Shown: positions 15,724 through 25,261, counted from the first letter of the stretch. The stretch is 36,609 bases of DNA from an uncultured Eubacteriales bacterium (GCA_900545805.1 URAL01000012.1:1-36609); one strand, 5' to 3'. The notes: generated by a model from the letters alone, not told the origin. Translations and numbers: made by a program.

Positions 15724-16728
15724 TTGTCAAATAAAAAGTGCGTCAGAGAAAAATATCTGTATCTTTCCGCGATGCTCAGAGCCAGGGAGGCCAGAATGCT
15801 CACCCGCGACAGGGCAGAGCGCATGATAGATGCGCCAAGCTTTGACGAGGCGGCTAAAATGCTCACCGACTGCGGCTATAAGGACATGTCGGGCTTTTCG
15901 GCAAAGCAGGTCGAACAGGCTCTTGCAGAGCACAGAGCGGAGATATTCGCGGAGCTTGCACGTATATCCCCGGACGCGGAGCCCATCGAAATCTTCCGCA
16001 TGCGGTATGATTACCACAACGCCAAGATCGTCATAAAGACCGAATCAGGCGGAAGCGACCGCTCCGATCTCATGAGCAAGTCGGGCAGAGTGAACCCCGA
16101 GGAGCTTAAGCGCAGCTTCACGGAGGAAAAATATCTGAGCCTGCCGCCGGTGCTGGCCGATGCAATGGTCGAGGCAAAAAGCGCTCTTGCAAGATCGCAG
16201 AATCCCCAGCTTGCCGACTTCATACTCGACAGGGCGTATTTTTCGGAGCTCCTCGCGGCGTCGCAGAAGCTCGGCAGTGCGTTTTTGCGCGGCTATGCGC
16301 AGACGATGATAGACGCGGCAAACCTCAGAAGCGCTGTGCGCACCATGCGCATGAACAAGGACGCGGAGTTTCTCAAGACGGCGCTCGTTTCGGGCGGCGG
16401 CATAGACACGGGACGCATCCTTGCGGCCTTCGGCTCGGGTGACACGCTCGCGGCAATATACGCAAACACGCTGCTTGCAAACGCGGCGGTGCTCGGTGCG
16501 GCGGCCGTAAAGGGAGGCACACTTACCGAGTTTGAGCTTGCCTGCGATAACGCTGTGACGGCGTATCTCACGGGAGCAAGGTTAGTGGCCTACGGCGAGG
16601 CGCCCGTTATAGCATATCTTGCCGCTGTTGAGGGCGAAGTGACCGCGCTGAGAATGATACTCACCGGGCTCCTGGCCGGACTTCCGGCCGAGACCATACG
16701 GGAAAGGCTGCGTGATCTGTATGCTTAA
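15724..16728 (+). CDS. ntpC: V-type ATPase subunit C (d subunit)
   Basis: 334 residues. The protein couples the central axis to the membrane ring. Features are REKYLYLSAMLRARE at the start and a helical repeat architecture with FRMRYDYHNAKIVIK, as in subunit C/AC39. The start is TTG 15724 behind GGGAGGG; no ATG in frame fits. The last codons overlap the next gene. Confidence 0.92.
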   Translation: MSNKKCVREKYLYLSAMLRAREARMLTRDRAERMIDAPSFDEAAKMLTDCGYKDMSGFSAKQVEQALAEHRAEIFAELARISPDAEPIEIFRMRYDYHNAKIVIKTESGGSDRSDLMSKSGRVNPEELKRSFTEEKYLSLPPVLADAMVEAKSALARSQNPQLADFILDRAYFSELLAASQKLGSAFLRGYAQTMIDAANLRSAVRTMRMNKDAEFLKTALVSGGGIDTGRILAAFGSGDTLAAIYANTLLANAAVLGAAAVKGGTLTEFELACDNAVTAYLTGARLVAYGEAPVIAYLAAVEGEVTALRMILTGLLAGLPAETIRERLRDLYA

Positions 16729-17044
16729 AATTGCTGTTATAGGACGGCGCGAGACCGTTATGGGCTTCACCGCGCTGGGGCTGGAGGCATATCCGGTCAC
16801 CGACGGCTCTGAGGCAAAGGCGATACTTCGCACGCTCACCCACGACAGGGAGGACGTCGCGATAATCTACGTCGAGGAGGATATCGCCGTCGAGCTTCAG
16901 AGTCAGATAGATAAATTCAAGGACAGTCCGAAGCCGGCGATAATCCTTATCCCCGGCAGAGAGGGCAGTCTCGGCATGGGGCTTTCGGCCCTCAATGCCG
17001 CGGTAGAGCGTGCCATAGGCACGAACATCCTCGAGAATAATTAA
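16721..17044 (+). CDS. ntpG: V-type ATPase subunit F (central axis, NtpG)
   Basis: 107 residues counted from ATG 16721, or 110 from GTG 16712. Begins LKIAVIGRRETVMGFTALG, matching the KIAVIGD.D.V.GF.ALG start of subunit F (NtpG in E. hirae), and contains VAIIYVEEDIA and PAIILIPG. The ATG fits the family start, but GGAAAGG (16701) is better spaced for GTG 16712. Overlaps the end of subunit C by eight bases or more. Confidence 0.9.
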   Translation: MLKIAVIGRRETVMGFTALGLEAYPVTDGSEAKAILRTLTHDREDVAIIYVEEDIAVELQSQIDKFKDSPKPAIILIPGREGSLGMGLSALNAAVERAIGTNILENN

Positions 17045-17061
17045 GAAAGAAAGGTATCTGT

Positions 17062-18831
17062 ATGAGCGGAACTATAATAAAGGTCTCAGGACCGCTTGTA
17101 GTCGCGGAGGGCCTCGGCGACGCGAACGTTTCCGACGTTGTGCGTGTCGGCCCCGACCGACTTATAGGCGAGATACTTAACATGACCGGCGACAGCGCCT
17201 CGATACAGGTCTATGAGGAGACATCAGGTCTCGGACCGGGTGCCGAGGTCGAAAGCTCGGGCATGCCGATGTCCGTCGAGCTCGGACCGGGCATGCTGGA
17301 GAATATCTATGACGGTATCCAGCGTCCTCTGCCGGAGATCCGCGAGCTCACCGGCGCCACGATAAGCCGCGGCACCGACGTTCCGGCGCTCAATCGCACA
17401 AGGAAGTGGACGTTTGTACCCGTCGCGCACGAGGGCGACGAGCTCACCGGCGGCGACGTTATCGGCACCGTTCAGGAGACGAGTGCGATACTGCACAAGA
17501 TCATGGTGCCGCCGAGCCTGAGCGGCAGACTCGTCAGCATAAAAGGCGGCGACTTCACCGTAACGGAGACCGTTGCCGTGCTGGAGGATAAAAGAGGCGA
17601 AAAGCACGAGCTTACGATGATGCAGAAGTGGCCGGTCCGCATAAGCCGTCCCTACGCGTCAAAGAGCATGCCCACGCGCCCGATGAACTCAGGCCAGAGA
17701 ATAATCGACACGCTGTTTCCCATCGCAAAGGGCGGCACGGCGGCAGTCCCCGGCCCCTTCGGCTCGGGCAAGACCGTCGTTCAGCACCAGCTTGCAAAGT
17801 GGTCTGACGTCGATATAGTCATCTACATCGGCTGCGGCGAGCGCGGTAACGAGATGACCGACGTTCTCATGGAGTTCCCCGAGCTCACAGACCCACGAAA
17901 CGGCGAGCCTCTTATGAAGAGAACGGTGCTTATAGCAAATACCTCGGATATGCCCGTTGCGGCGCGTGAGGCGTCTATCTACACCGGTATTACCATCGCG
18001 GAATACTTCCGTGACATGGGCTACGACGTCGCAGTTCTCGCCGACTCCACCTCGCGCTGGGCGGAGGCTCTGCGTGAGATGTCCGGCCGACTTGAGGAGA
18101 TGCCCGGTGAAGAGGGCTACCCGGCCTACCTTGCCTCGCGTATCGCACAGTTTTACGAGCGCGCAGGCGTCGTCGAATGCCTCGGCTCGGATGAGCGCCG
18201 CGGCTCCGTTACCGCCATCGGCGCCGTTTCACCTCCGGGCGGTGATATCTCCGAGCCCGTGTCGCAGGCGACGATGCGCATAGTCAAGGTTTTCTGGGCA
18301 CTCGACTCATCGCTTGCTTATGCGCGCCACTTCCCGGCGATAAACTGGCTGACCTCGTACTCGCTGTACGTCGACACGCTGGCAAAATGGTATAACGAGC
18401 AGTTCGGCCCCGAGTATATGCTCAACCGAGACAAGGCCATGCACATACTCCAGGAGGAAAACGAGCTTCAGGAGATTGTCCGTCTCGTCGGTCAGGACGC
18501 CTTGAGCCCTGCCGACCGCCTGACCATGGAAACGGCAAAAATGCTGCGCGAGGACTTTTTGCAGCAGAACGCCTTCGTCGATGAGGACGCGTATTCGTCC
18601 TACGACAAGCAGTTTGAGTTGATGCGCATGATACTCACCTTTGACGCTCTCGGGCGCGACGCTCTCGGCAAGGGCGCGGATATGAAGGCACTGTTCTCGA
18701 TCGGCGCAAAGGAGCGCATAGGCCGTGCGAAGATGGCCTCTCCCGACAGCTACAAGCAGGAGTACGCTTCCATCCTTGAGCAGATGAAGACAGAGATCGA
18801 TGCGGTCATCGCAGGAGGTGAGGACGCATGA
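17062..18831 (+). CDS. ntpA: V-type ATPase catalytic subunit A
   Basis: 589 residues. The Walker A loop GPFGSGKT is at 231-238, followed by the IGCGERGNEMTDV block. The catalytic site carries ADSTSRWAEALRE, and SPPGGDISEPV follows. The A-type non-homologous insert (about 110-190) is present, which separates it from F-type beta. It hydrolyses ATP in the cytoplasmic A3B3 head. The stop overlaps the subunit B start (ATGA). Confidence 0.98.
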   Translation: MSGTIIKVSGPLVVAEGLGDANVSDVVRVGPDRLIGEILNMTGDSASIQVYEETSGLGPGAEVESSGMPMSVELGPGMLENIYDGIQRPLPEIRELTGATISRGTDVPALNRTRKWTFVPVAHEGDELTGGDVIGTVQETSAILHKIMVPPSLSGRLVSIKGGDFTVTETVAVLEDKRGEKHELTMMQKWPVRISRPYASKSMPTRPMNSGQRIIDTLFPIAKGGTAAVPGPFGSGKTVVQHQLAKWSDVDIVIYIGCGERGNEMTDVLMEFPELTDPRNGEPLMKRTVLIANTSDMPVAAREASIYTGITIAEYFRDMGYDVAVLADSTSRWAEALREMSGRLEEMPGEEGYPAYLASRIAQFYERAGVVECLGSDERRGSVTAIGAVSPPGGDISEPVSQATMRIVKVFWALDSSLAYARHFPAINWLTSYSLYVDTLAKWYNEQFGPEYMLNRDKAMHILQEENELQEIVRLVGQDALSPADRLTMETAKMLREDFLQQNAFVDEDAYSSYDKQFELMRMILTFDALGRDALGKGADMKALFSIGAKERIGRAKMASPDSYKQEYASILEQMKTEIDAVIAGGEDA

Positions 18832-20195
18832 TTAAAGATTATAAGACCATACGACAGATAGCAAATCCTCTTATGATCGTCGAGCAGGTCGAGGGCGTTA
18901 CCTATGACGAGCTGTGCGAGATCGAGCTGCCTAACGGCGAGACTCGCCGCGGTAAGGTCCTCGAGGTCGAGGGCGACAAGGCCGTCGTTCAGCTGTTCGA
19001 CTCCGCGCAGGGCATAAACCTTGCACAGACTAAGGTCAGATTCCTCGGCCATCCGCTGGAGCTTGCGGTTTCCGAGGATATGCTCGGCCGAGTATTTAAC
19101 GGTATGGGTCAGCCCATCGACGGCGGCCCCGAGCTTCTGGCCGACGCCCACCGCGATATTAACGGCATGCCCATGAACCCGGCGGCACGCGCATACCCGG
19201 CTGAATTTATCCAGACCGGTGTTTCTACCATCGACGGCCTGAACACCCTTGTCCGCGGTCAGAAGCTGCCCATATTCTCCGCCTCCGGCCTTCCGCACGC
19301 GGCACTGGCGGCGCAGATAGCGCGTCAGGCGCGAGTTCTCGGCGACGGTGAGAACTTCGCTGTCGTGTTCGCCGCGGTCGGTATCACGTTTGAGGAGTCT
19401 GAGTACTTCATTGAGGACTTCAAGCGCACCGGCGCCATCGACAGAACAGTTGTATTTTCAAACCTCGCAAACGACCCCGCGGTCGAGCGTATTGCGACTC
19501 CGCGTATGGCGCTGACGGCGGCGGAGTACCTTGCGTTTGAAAAAGACATGCACGTTCTTGTCATCATAACCGATATCACAAACTACGCGGAAGCTCTGCG
19601 CGAGGTATCGGCGGCAAAGAAGGAGGTTCCCGGACGCCGCGGCTACCCCGGCTATCTGTACACCGACCTTGCTACGATGTACGAGCGCGCCGGCCGCCGC
19701 ATAGGCTGCAAGGGCTCAATCACCATGATCCCCATACTGACCATGCCCGAGGACGACAAGACCCACCCGATCCCCGACCTTACGGGCTACATCACCGAGG
19801 GCCAGATCATCCTCAGCCGCGATCTGCACCGCAAGGGCATCGTGCCTCCCGTTGACGTTCTCCCGTCGCTGAGCCGACTGAAGGATAAGGGCATCGGCGA
19901 TGGCAAGACCCGCGAGGATCATGCCGGTACCATGAACCAGCTGTTTGCCGCGTACTCCCGCGGAAAGGACGCAAAGGAGCTCATGACCATCCTCGGCGAG
20001 GCCGCACTTTCCGACGATGATAAGCTGTTTGCCGAGTTTGCCGATGAGTTCGAGAAGACCTACGTCAATCAGGGCAACAGCACAAACCGCAGCATTGAAG
20101 AGACCCTCGACCTCGGCTGGAAGCTGCTGAGCATCCTGCCCAGAGCAGAGCTCAAGCGCGTAAAGCCCGAGATGATCGAAAAATATATGAAGTAA
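18828..20195 (+). CDS. ntpB: V-type ATPase subunit B
   Basis: 455 residues, the regulatory, non-catalytic head subunit. It lacks a Walker A lysine motif and shows GHPLE, FSASGLPH, PSLSRL and the signature region around ITNYAEALREVSAA and RRGYPGYLYTDLA. Translation is coupled to subunit A through ATGA, with AGGAGGTG inside the end of subunit A. Confidence 0.98.
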   Translation: MIKDYKTIRQIANPLMIVEQVEGVTYDELCEIELPNGETRRGKVLEVEGDKAVVQLFDSAQGINLAQTKVRFLGHPLELAVSEDMLGRVFNGMGQPIDGGPELLADAHRDINGMPMNPAARAYPAEFIQTGVSTIDGLNTLVRGQKLPIFSASGLPHAALAAQIARQARVLGDGENFAVVFAAVGITFEESEYFIEDFKRTGAIDRTVVFSNLANDPAVERIATPRMALTAAEYLAFEKDMHVLVIITDITNYAEALREVSAAKKEVPGRRGYPGYLYTDLATMYERAGRRIGCKGSITMIPILTMPEDDKTHPIPDLTGYITEGQIILSRDLHRKGIVPPVDVLPSLSRLKDKGIGDGKTREDHAGTMNQLFAAYSRGKDAKELMTILGEAALSDDDKLFAEFADEFEKTYVNQGNSTNRSIEETLDLGWKLLSILPRAELKRVKPEMIEKYMK

Positions 20196-20207
20196 GGGGG
20201 AGTCTTT

Positions 20208-20858
20208 ATGGCAGGCACCACGATAACCCCTACAAGAATGATGCTCAAGCAGCTCAAGGGCAGACTTAAAACCGCCCGACGCGGCCACAAGCTTATGAAG
20301 GATAAGCGCGATGAGCTGATGCGCCAGTTCATGGACATCGTGCGCCTTAACAAGCAGCTGCGCGAGCGCGTCGAGCAGGGGCTGACAGAGGCTTTCGCCG
20401 CCCTTCAGGTCGCAAGTGCGATCATGAGCCCCGAAATGCTCGAGCAGGCTCTGCTGTATCCGCGCCAGAGCGTCGAGCTCGATATGGAGTTTAAGAACAT
20501 CATGAGCGTCAACGTTCCGCAGTATTCCTTCCACACGCGCAATAACGACCCCTCGGAGATATATCCCTACGGCTTTGCGCAGACCTCGGGCGAGCTGGAC
20601 GATGCGCTCGAGCGCATGGCGACGGTGTTTGAGGATATGCTCCGGCTTGCACAGGTCGAAAAGACCATGCAGCTGCTGGCAGAGGAGATCGAAAAGACGC
20701 GCCGAAGGGTCAACGCCCTGGAATACGTCATGATCCCGGAGCTTGAGAGCAACATAAAATACATCTCCATGAAGCTTGAGGAGAATGAAAACTCCACAAA
20801 GGTACGTCTTCTCAAGGTAAAGGAAATGGTTCTTCAGAACGCGCACGACTTCAAATAA
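20208..20858 (+). CDS. ntpD: V-type ATPase subunit D (central axis)
   Basis: 216 residues. The start TPTRMMLKQLKGRLKTARRG and the C-terminal RRRVNALEYVMIPELE segment are family hallmarks. Both ends form the long antiparallel coiled coil that turns inside the head. Last gene of the operon; a hairpin terminator follows. Confidence 0.96.
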   Translation: MAGTTITPTRMMLKQLKGRLKTARRGHKLMKDKRDELMRQFMDIVRLNKQLRERVEQGLTEAFAALQVASAIMSPEMLEQALLYPRQSVELDMEFKNIMSVNVPQYSFHTRNNDPSEIYPYGFAQTSGELDDALERMATVFEDMLRLAQVEKTMQLLAEEIEKTRRRVNALEYVMIPELESNIKYISMKLEENENSTKVRLLKVKEMVLQNAHDFK

Positions 20859-20861
20859 TGA

Positions 20862-20898
20862 AAAAATCTCCCGTTTGAAAAAACGGGAGATTTATTAT
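20862..20898. terminator. Hairpin terminator between ATPase operon and galE
   Basis: Perfect 12-bp stem AATCTCCCGTTT / AAACGGGAGATT with a GAAA loop. The T run is strong on the minus strand (end of galE) and weaker on the plus strand. Confidence 0.85.
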
Positions 20899-20904
20899 GA
20901 AGGC

Positions 20905-21924
20905 TTATTCATCTCTGTAGCCGTTGGGGTTTTTCGTCTGCCAGCGCCATGAGTCGCGGCACATGTCCTCAACGTCAAACTCCGCCGACCAGCCGAGCTC
21001 ACGGCGGCTTTTTTCAGGGGAGCAGTAGCACTCGTCGATATCACCCGCACGGCGGCCGACGATTTTATACGGAACGGTCAGACCGTTTGCCTTTTCAAAT
21101 GCGTGCACGAGCTCAAGCACGCTGCATCCGCGCCCCGTGCCGAGGTTGAAGACAAGCTCGCCCGTGTGCTCGGCCATGTACGATATCGCCGTGACGTGAC
21201 CGCGCGCAAGGTCGACGACGTGGATATAGTCGCGCACGCCCGTGCCGTCGGGGGTGTTGTAGTCGTCGCCAAAAACGCGCAGATACTCAAATCTGCCGAT
21301 TGCCGTCTGCGATATATACGGCATGAGATTGTTCGGAATGCCCTTGGGATCCTCGCCTATAAGGCCGCTCGGATGTGCGCCGACGGGGTTAAAATAGCGC
21401 AGAAGCGCAACGCTCCACGTCGGGTCAGCCTTGACATAGTCGCGCAGAATCTGCTCACACATATACTTTGTCCAGCCGTAGGGATTTGTACAATTGCCGA
21501 TGGATGACGTCTCATACAGAGGCATATCGTTATCCGCAGAATACACCGTCGCCGAGGACGAGAAGATGATCTTCCTTACACCGTGTGCACGCATGGCCTC
21601 GCACAGGGTAATCGTTGAGCCGAGGTTGTTGTCGTAATACTCAAGCGGCTTTTCGACCGATTCGCCGACGGCCTTGAGCCCGGCAAAGTGGATGACGCAG
21701 TCTATGTCGTGCGCGGAGAATATCTCATCGAGCTTTTTGCGGTCGCGCACATCGGCTCTGTAGAAGGTGAAGGCTCTGCCCGTTATCTCCTCAATGCGCT
21801 CCTTTGCCTTTTCACTGCTGTTTACGAGATTATCTATGACGACAACGTCAAAGCCCTCCTCAAGCAGCTCCACGCAGGTGTGGCTGCCGATATAGCCCAT
21901 GCCGCCGGTAACTAAAACTGTCAT
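20905..21924 (-). CDS. galE: UDP-glucose 4-epimerase
   Basis: Interconverts UDP-glucose and UDP-galactose with bound NAD+, for galactose use and cell-envelope sugars. 339 residues. The NAD motif GGMGYIG is at 7-13. The catalytic residues are Ser124, Tyr149 and Lys153 (YGWTK), the same numbers as in E. coli GalE; RYFNPVGAH and GRRAGDI follow. ATG 21924 is chosen because CAAAGGAGTG precedes it; the upstream in-frame GTG would overlap that site. No other Leloir gene is adjacent. Confidence 0.96.
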   Translation of the reverse strand: MTVLVTGGMGYIGSHTCVELLEEGFDVVVIDNLVNSSEKAKERIEEITGRAFTFYRADVRDRKKLDEIFSAHDIDCVIHFAGLKAVGESVEKPLEYYDNNLGSTITLCEAMRAHGVRKIIFSSSATVYSADNDMPLYETSSIGNCTNPYGWTKYMCEQILRDYVKADPTWSVALLRYFNPVGAHPSGLIGEDPKGIPNNLMPYISQTAIGRFEYLRVFGDDYNTPDGTGVRDYIHVVDLARGHVTAISYMAEHTGELVFNLGTGRGCSVLELVHAFEKANGLTVPYKIVGRRAGDIDECYCSPEKSRRELGWSAEFDVEDMCRDSWRWQTKNPNGYRDE

Positions 21925-21963
21925 GCTTATCACTCCTTTGAGCCGATTTTAAAATATAATTAT

Positions 21964-21995
21964 GAAAAAGGCAAGGCCCTGAGCCTTGCCTTTAA
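21964..21995 (-). terminator. Terminator of the DUF1846 gene
   Basis: Stem AAAGGCAAGGC / GCCTTGCCTTT with a five-base loop and a T5 run on the minus strand, between the DUF1846 gene and galE. Confidence 0.85.
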
Positions 21996-22002
21996 AAATA
22001 TT

Positions 22003-23490
22003 TTACTTTTTGTGATATAATTTCTTTGCCTGATATTTCGGCTCGTAGGTGATGTTGACGCCGATCTTGGAAAAAAGATTTTCGTCAACGCGAGAGAGAA
22101 TGACCGAGGAATGCGCCTCGCAGCCTCGCAGCCTGCCGAGCTGATCGATGGCGAGCTCCGCGAGCGGATTTGTCACGGCACAGATGGAAAGCGCTATGAG
22201 AAGCTCATCGGTGTGCAGACGCGGGTTGTGGTTTCCGAGGTGCTCGACCTTGAGATGCTGGATAGGCTCAATGACGCTGGGCGCGATAAGCAGCAGCTCC
22301 TTGTTTATGCCCGCAAGCTTCTTGAGAGCGTTCATAAGGCATGCCGAGGATGCGCCGAGCAGCGAGCTTGTTTTGCCGGTGACTATCGTTCCGTCGGGCA
22401 GCTCGATGCTGACTGCCGGAGCACCGGTCTCCTCCGCACGGGCGGTTGCCGCCGCAACGACTGGACGGTCGGCCGAGGAAAGACCGATGGAGTTCATAAT
22501 GAGCTCGATCTTGCGGACCTCCTCGACGGAGCCGAGACCCTGACGCAGTGAGCACGCTGCGGCGTAGTAGCGGCGGATGATCTCCTGCTTGGAGGCATTG
22601 CGGCAGGCTTCATCGTTTATGATGCAGTAGCCGGCCATGTTGACGCCCATATCAGTGGGGCTTTTGTATGCGCTCTCGCCGTAGATGCGCGTGAGGATGG
22701 CATTGAGCACGGGGAAGATCTCAACGTCGCGGTTGTAGTTTACCGTCGTCTCGCCGTAAGCCTCGAGATGGAATGGATCAATCATATTCACATCGTCGAG
22801 ATCGGCAGTGGCCGCCTCGTAGGCAAGGTTTATAGGGTGCTTGAGGGGAATGTTCCAGATCGGGAAGGTCTCAAACTTGGCATAGCCGGCGTTTATGCCG
22901 CGGCGATGCTCATGATAAAGCTGGCTCAGGCACGTTGCCATTTTGCCGCTGCCGGGGCCGGGGGCGGTGACGACGACTAGACTGCGCTCGGTTTCAATGT
23001 AGTCGTTTTTGCCGAAGCCTTCCTCGGAGACGATAAGCTCGACATTCGAGGGGTAGTCGGGAATTATATAGTGGCGGTAGACCTTGACGCCGAGGCGCTC
23101 GAGCCGCTTCTGGAACAGCTCCGCCGCCGGCTGGCTGCGATAGTGGGTTATGACCACGCTGCCGACAAAAAGACCGATGCCGCGGAACGCGTCGATGAGC
23201 CTGAGCGTGTCCTCGTCATAGGTTATGCCGAGGTCGCCGCGGCGCTTGTTGCGCTCGATATCATCTGCGGAAATGGCAATAACGATCTCCGCCTCGTCCT
23301 TCATTTTAAGCAGCATCTTCACCTTGCTGTCCGGCTCAAAGCCCGGCAGGACACGTGAGGCATGGAAGTCGTCAAACAGCTTTCCGCCGAACTCGAGGTA
23401 GAGCTTTCCGCCGAATTTTGCAATTCTCTCTCTTATGTTGCGCGACTGCTCGCGCATGTATTTTTCATTGTCGAAGCCTGTCACATTCAT
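22003..23490 (-). CDS. DUF1846 (UPF0371) family protein
   Basis: 495 residues from ATG 23490 (MNVTGFDNEKYM), two more if the in-frame ATG 23496 is used. The whole length matches the DUF1846 family of Firmicutes: the GFD..KY..EQ start, FGGKLFDD.HASRVLPGF, TAPGPGSGKMATCLSQLYHE, WN.PLKHP.N.AYEAATADL and LHTDE. A P-loop-like GPGSGKM is visible at about 184-190. The function is not established. Single-gene unit with its own terminator. Confidence 0.9.
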   Translation of the reverse strand: MNVTGFDNEKYMREQSRNIRERIAKFGGKLYLEFGGKLFDDFHASRVLPGFEPDSKVKMLLKMKDEAEIVIAISADDIERNKRRGDLGITYDEDTLRLIDAFRGIGLFVGSVVITHYRSQPAAELFQKRLERLGVKVYRHYIIPDYPSNVELIVSEEGFGKNDYIETERSLVVVTAPGPGSGKMATCLSQLYHEHRRGINAGYAKFETFPIWNIPLKHPINLAYEAATADLDDVNMIDPFHLEAYGETTVNYNRDVEIFPVLNAILTRIYGESAYKSPTDMGVNMAGYCIINDEACRNASKQEIIRRYYAAACSLRQGLGSVEEVRKIELIMNSIGLSSADRPVVAAATARAEETGAPAVSIELPDGTIVTGKTSSLLGASSACLMNALKKLAGINKELLLIAPSVIEPIQHLKVEHLGNHNPRLHTDELLIALSICAVTNPLAELAIDQLGRLRGCEAHSSVILSRVDENLFSKIGVNITYEPKYQAKKLYHKK

Positions 23491-23561
23491 AGTCATCAGT
23501 CCATCCGTTCCGTAATTTTCACAAATAAAAATTATATACCGCCGTGTCGAACCTTGTCAAC

Positions 23562-23815
23562 TTTTTTAGATGCGCAAGCACGCATTTACGAATACGGTTA
23601 TTGCGGCTGCCCGGTTCGAAACTGCCGACAAAACCATAAAAAACGGGCGATCGATGATCGCCCTTACGAGTTGACGGAAGTTCCGACCAAGGCCGTTCCC
23701 TACAAGGCTGCGGCAGGTGCTTTGAAAAGCGGCAGCTTTACTGTTTTCTCAGCAGTCCCGATACCGGGCACCGGTACTAAACGTATCCGTAGGTGCCTTA
23801 ATGCGCCGCTAAAAG
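23562..23815. repeat. Intergenic repeat family 1, copy c (two inverted arms)
   Basis: Most complete copy, 254 bases. The left arm starts TTTTTTAGATGCGCAAGCAC; the right arm, read inward on the minus strand, starts CTTTTAGCGGCGCATTAAGG. Both arms carry the blocks GGATACG/GAATACGG, TGCCCGGT and AAAAC.AT/GTAAA in order, over about 80 bases. The core holds a separate dyad GGGCGAT/ATCGCCC at about 23647-23664. The right end runs into dpaB: the codons for its last five residues and its stop are repeat sequence. No gene in the remaining gap to 23490. Confidence 0.85.
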
Positions 23816-24373
23816 AGGCTGGAGCTGCTTGCCGGCGAGGGCCGATTCAACAGTCGGAGCGATCAGCGAAAAATCCGATGCCATTGAGAAGGGCTTTTTG
23901 ACGGGGTCATCCTGCCGGAACGGTACGAAGTAGACATTTTTTCGGTTTAACAGCCCCGCGATGTTCGGAGCAGAGCCGGAGAGCGCATCGTTTGTCGAAA
24001 ATGCGATGACAAGCGGCTTTGAGTTCCTCAGATGTGCCTTTGCCGCCATGGTGACGGCGGTATCGGTTATCCCGTGATTAATTTTCGCCATGGTATTTCC
24101 CGTACATGGAGCTATTATGAGCGCCTCCATGGGCTTTGCAGGGCCTAATGGCTCTGCATCGGCGATGGAGTGCACGGGCTCTGCGCCGCAAAGTGATTTA
24201 AGGCGCGAGATGAAGTCCGCGTGTGTGCCGAAGCGGGTGTCGGTCGCGGCGGCGGTCTCGCTCATGATGGGTACGAGCTCGTATTTATCGGCAAGAACAG
24301 CAAGCTGTGAAAACAGCTTATCGTATGTGCAGTAGGAGCCGCAAAGGGCAATGCCTACGCGTGGTTTGTTCAT
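23798..24373 (-). CDS. dpaB: Dipicolinate synthase subunit B
   Basis: 191 residues of the flavoprotein (Dfp-like) family, known as SpoVFB in B. subtilis. Motifs: GIALCGSYCTYDK at the start, PIMSETAA, and APCTGNTMAKI.GITDTAVTMAAKAHLR. With DpaA it forms dipicolinic acid from the lysine-pathway intermediate in the mother cell. Start ATG 24373 overlaps the dpaA stop (ATGA). The C-terminal residues LLAAH and the stop codon are encoded by the end of a family 1 repeat, so the original C-terminus has probably been replaced. Confidence 0.95.
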   Translation of the reverse strand: MNKPRVGIALCGSYCTYDKLFSQLAVLADKYELVPIMSETAAATDTRFGTHADFISRLKSLCGAEPVHSIADAEPLGPAKPMEALIIAPCTGNTMAKINHGITDTAVTMAAKAHLRNSKPLVIAFSTNDALSGSAPNIAGLLNRKNVYFVPFRQDDPVKKPFSMASDFSLIAPTVESALAGKQLQPLLAAH

Positions 24374-25215
24374 GATACTACTCCTTTTAATATGTCAGAA
24401 ACGGCGGCGAGCATAGCTTGCGCGGCGCTCTCGGGAGCGTAGCGTCCCGGCAGACCGCGCAGAACGGCAAGCTCTAGTCCGAGCTCTCCGGCGGCTTTTT
24501 TGTCGATGCCGCCGGGTGCGGACGCAAGCTCAAGCAGGATGCAGCTGTCCTTAAACGCACGCAGATCGGGTATCACCTGCGCTGGAGCGGTGTTTATCAC
24601 CGCGTCAAAGCCGCAGAGCAGCTCGGGCGGGCAGTCGGGTGTAATGGCTTTGCAGCCAAGCTCCGAGGCAAGCGCTCTTGCCTCGGAGTTTGCCGACATA
24701 AGGCATACGGCGGGGCACAGCGCCGAGAGCTTATTTATAAGAAGCTTTCCGATACGTCCCCAGCCTACGATGAGCACACGCATATCGCACAGTGCGGTCT
24801 TTGTTTTCCCCATAAGCTCACTCACGGCACCCTCGGCGGTCACGGCGGCGTTTTTCACCGTGAACTCCGGGCAGCGCATGCAGTCGTACGCTTTTATGCC
24901 GCGCTGCTCGGCCGCGGTTTTTATCCGGGCGCTTATCCCACCGCCGATGAGCATTGCGCCGTTTCCTGCGCAGTCGAGTATGTGCTCAATGCGGCAGGAT
25001 TGAGCGCCAAGCGGTGCGGTCAAAAGCCCGTGCGCATCCTCGGCCGGCACGGGCAGTATTACAACCTCGGCCTCAACAGGGGAGCTTACGCCGCGGCAGC
25101 CGTCGGGCAACTCGGCCTTGTCAAGGCAAAAGCACATCACCTCGTGCCCGCCCCTTTGCAGAAGCCGCGCCAGAATAACGCTGCGCTCATCGCCGCCGCA
25201 AACTAAAATATTCAT
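24370..25215 (-). CDS. dpaA: Dipicolinate synthase subunit A
   Basis: 281 residues, SpoVFA of B. subtilis. The N-terminal domain begins NILVCGGDERSVILARLL. A second Rossmann domain carries VLIVGWGRIGKLL at about 148-160, then NTAPAQVI and LELASAPGGID. The protein is the dehydrogenase-like partner of DpaB in dipicolinate synthesis. ATG 25215 sits behind GGAGGTGATG. A mother-cell-type promoter candidate lies just upstream. The genes asd and dapG, which follow dpaAB in Bacillus, are not here. Confidence 0.95.
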   Translation of the reverse strand: MNILVCGGDERSVILARLLQRGGHEVMCFCLDKAELPDGCRGVSSPVEAEVVILPVPAEDAHGLLTAPLGAQSCRIEHILDCAGNGAMLIGGGISARIKTAAEQRGIKAYDCMRCPEFTVKNAAVTAEGAVSELMGKTKTALCDMRVLIVGWGRIGKLLINKLSALCPAVCLMSANSEARALASELGCKAITPDCPPELLCGFDAVINTAPAQVIPDLRAFKDSCILLELASAPGGIDKKAAGELGLELAVLRGLPGRYAPESAAQAMLAAVSDILKGVVS

Positions 25216-25234
25216 CTCATCACCTCCGGTAATT

Positions 25235-25261
25235 TATAATATGCGTTGCATTAAATTCGGT
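25235..25261 (-). promoter_or_regulatory. Candidate SigK-type promoter of dpaA-dpaB
   Basis: Minus strand AC (25261-25260), 16 bases, CATATTATA (25243-25235), fitting the mother-cell SigK pattern AC - 16/17 - CATAnnnTA. Bacillus spoVF is SigK-controlled. The predicted leader would be only about 14 bases. It overlaps the thyA promoter on the other strand. Confidence 0.5.

Noticed and set aside
19716..20846. Open frame of 376 codons opposite ATPase subunits B and D
   Set aside because: Shadow of two family-typical genes in a GC-rich region with few antisense stops.
23362..23901. Open frame of 179 codons over the 3' part of the dpaB region
   Set aside because: It spans a repeat element and parts of two minus-strand genes and shows no protein-like features.
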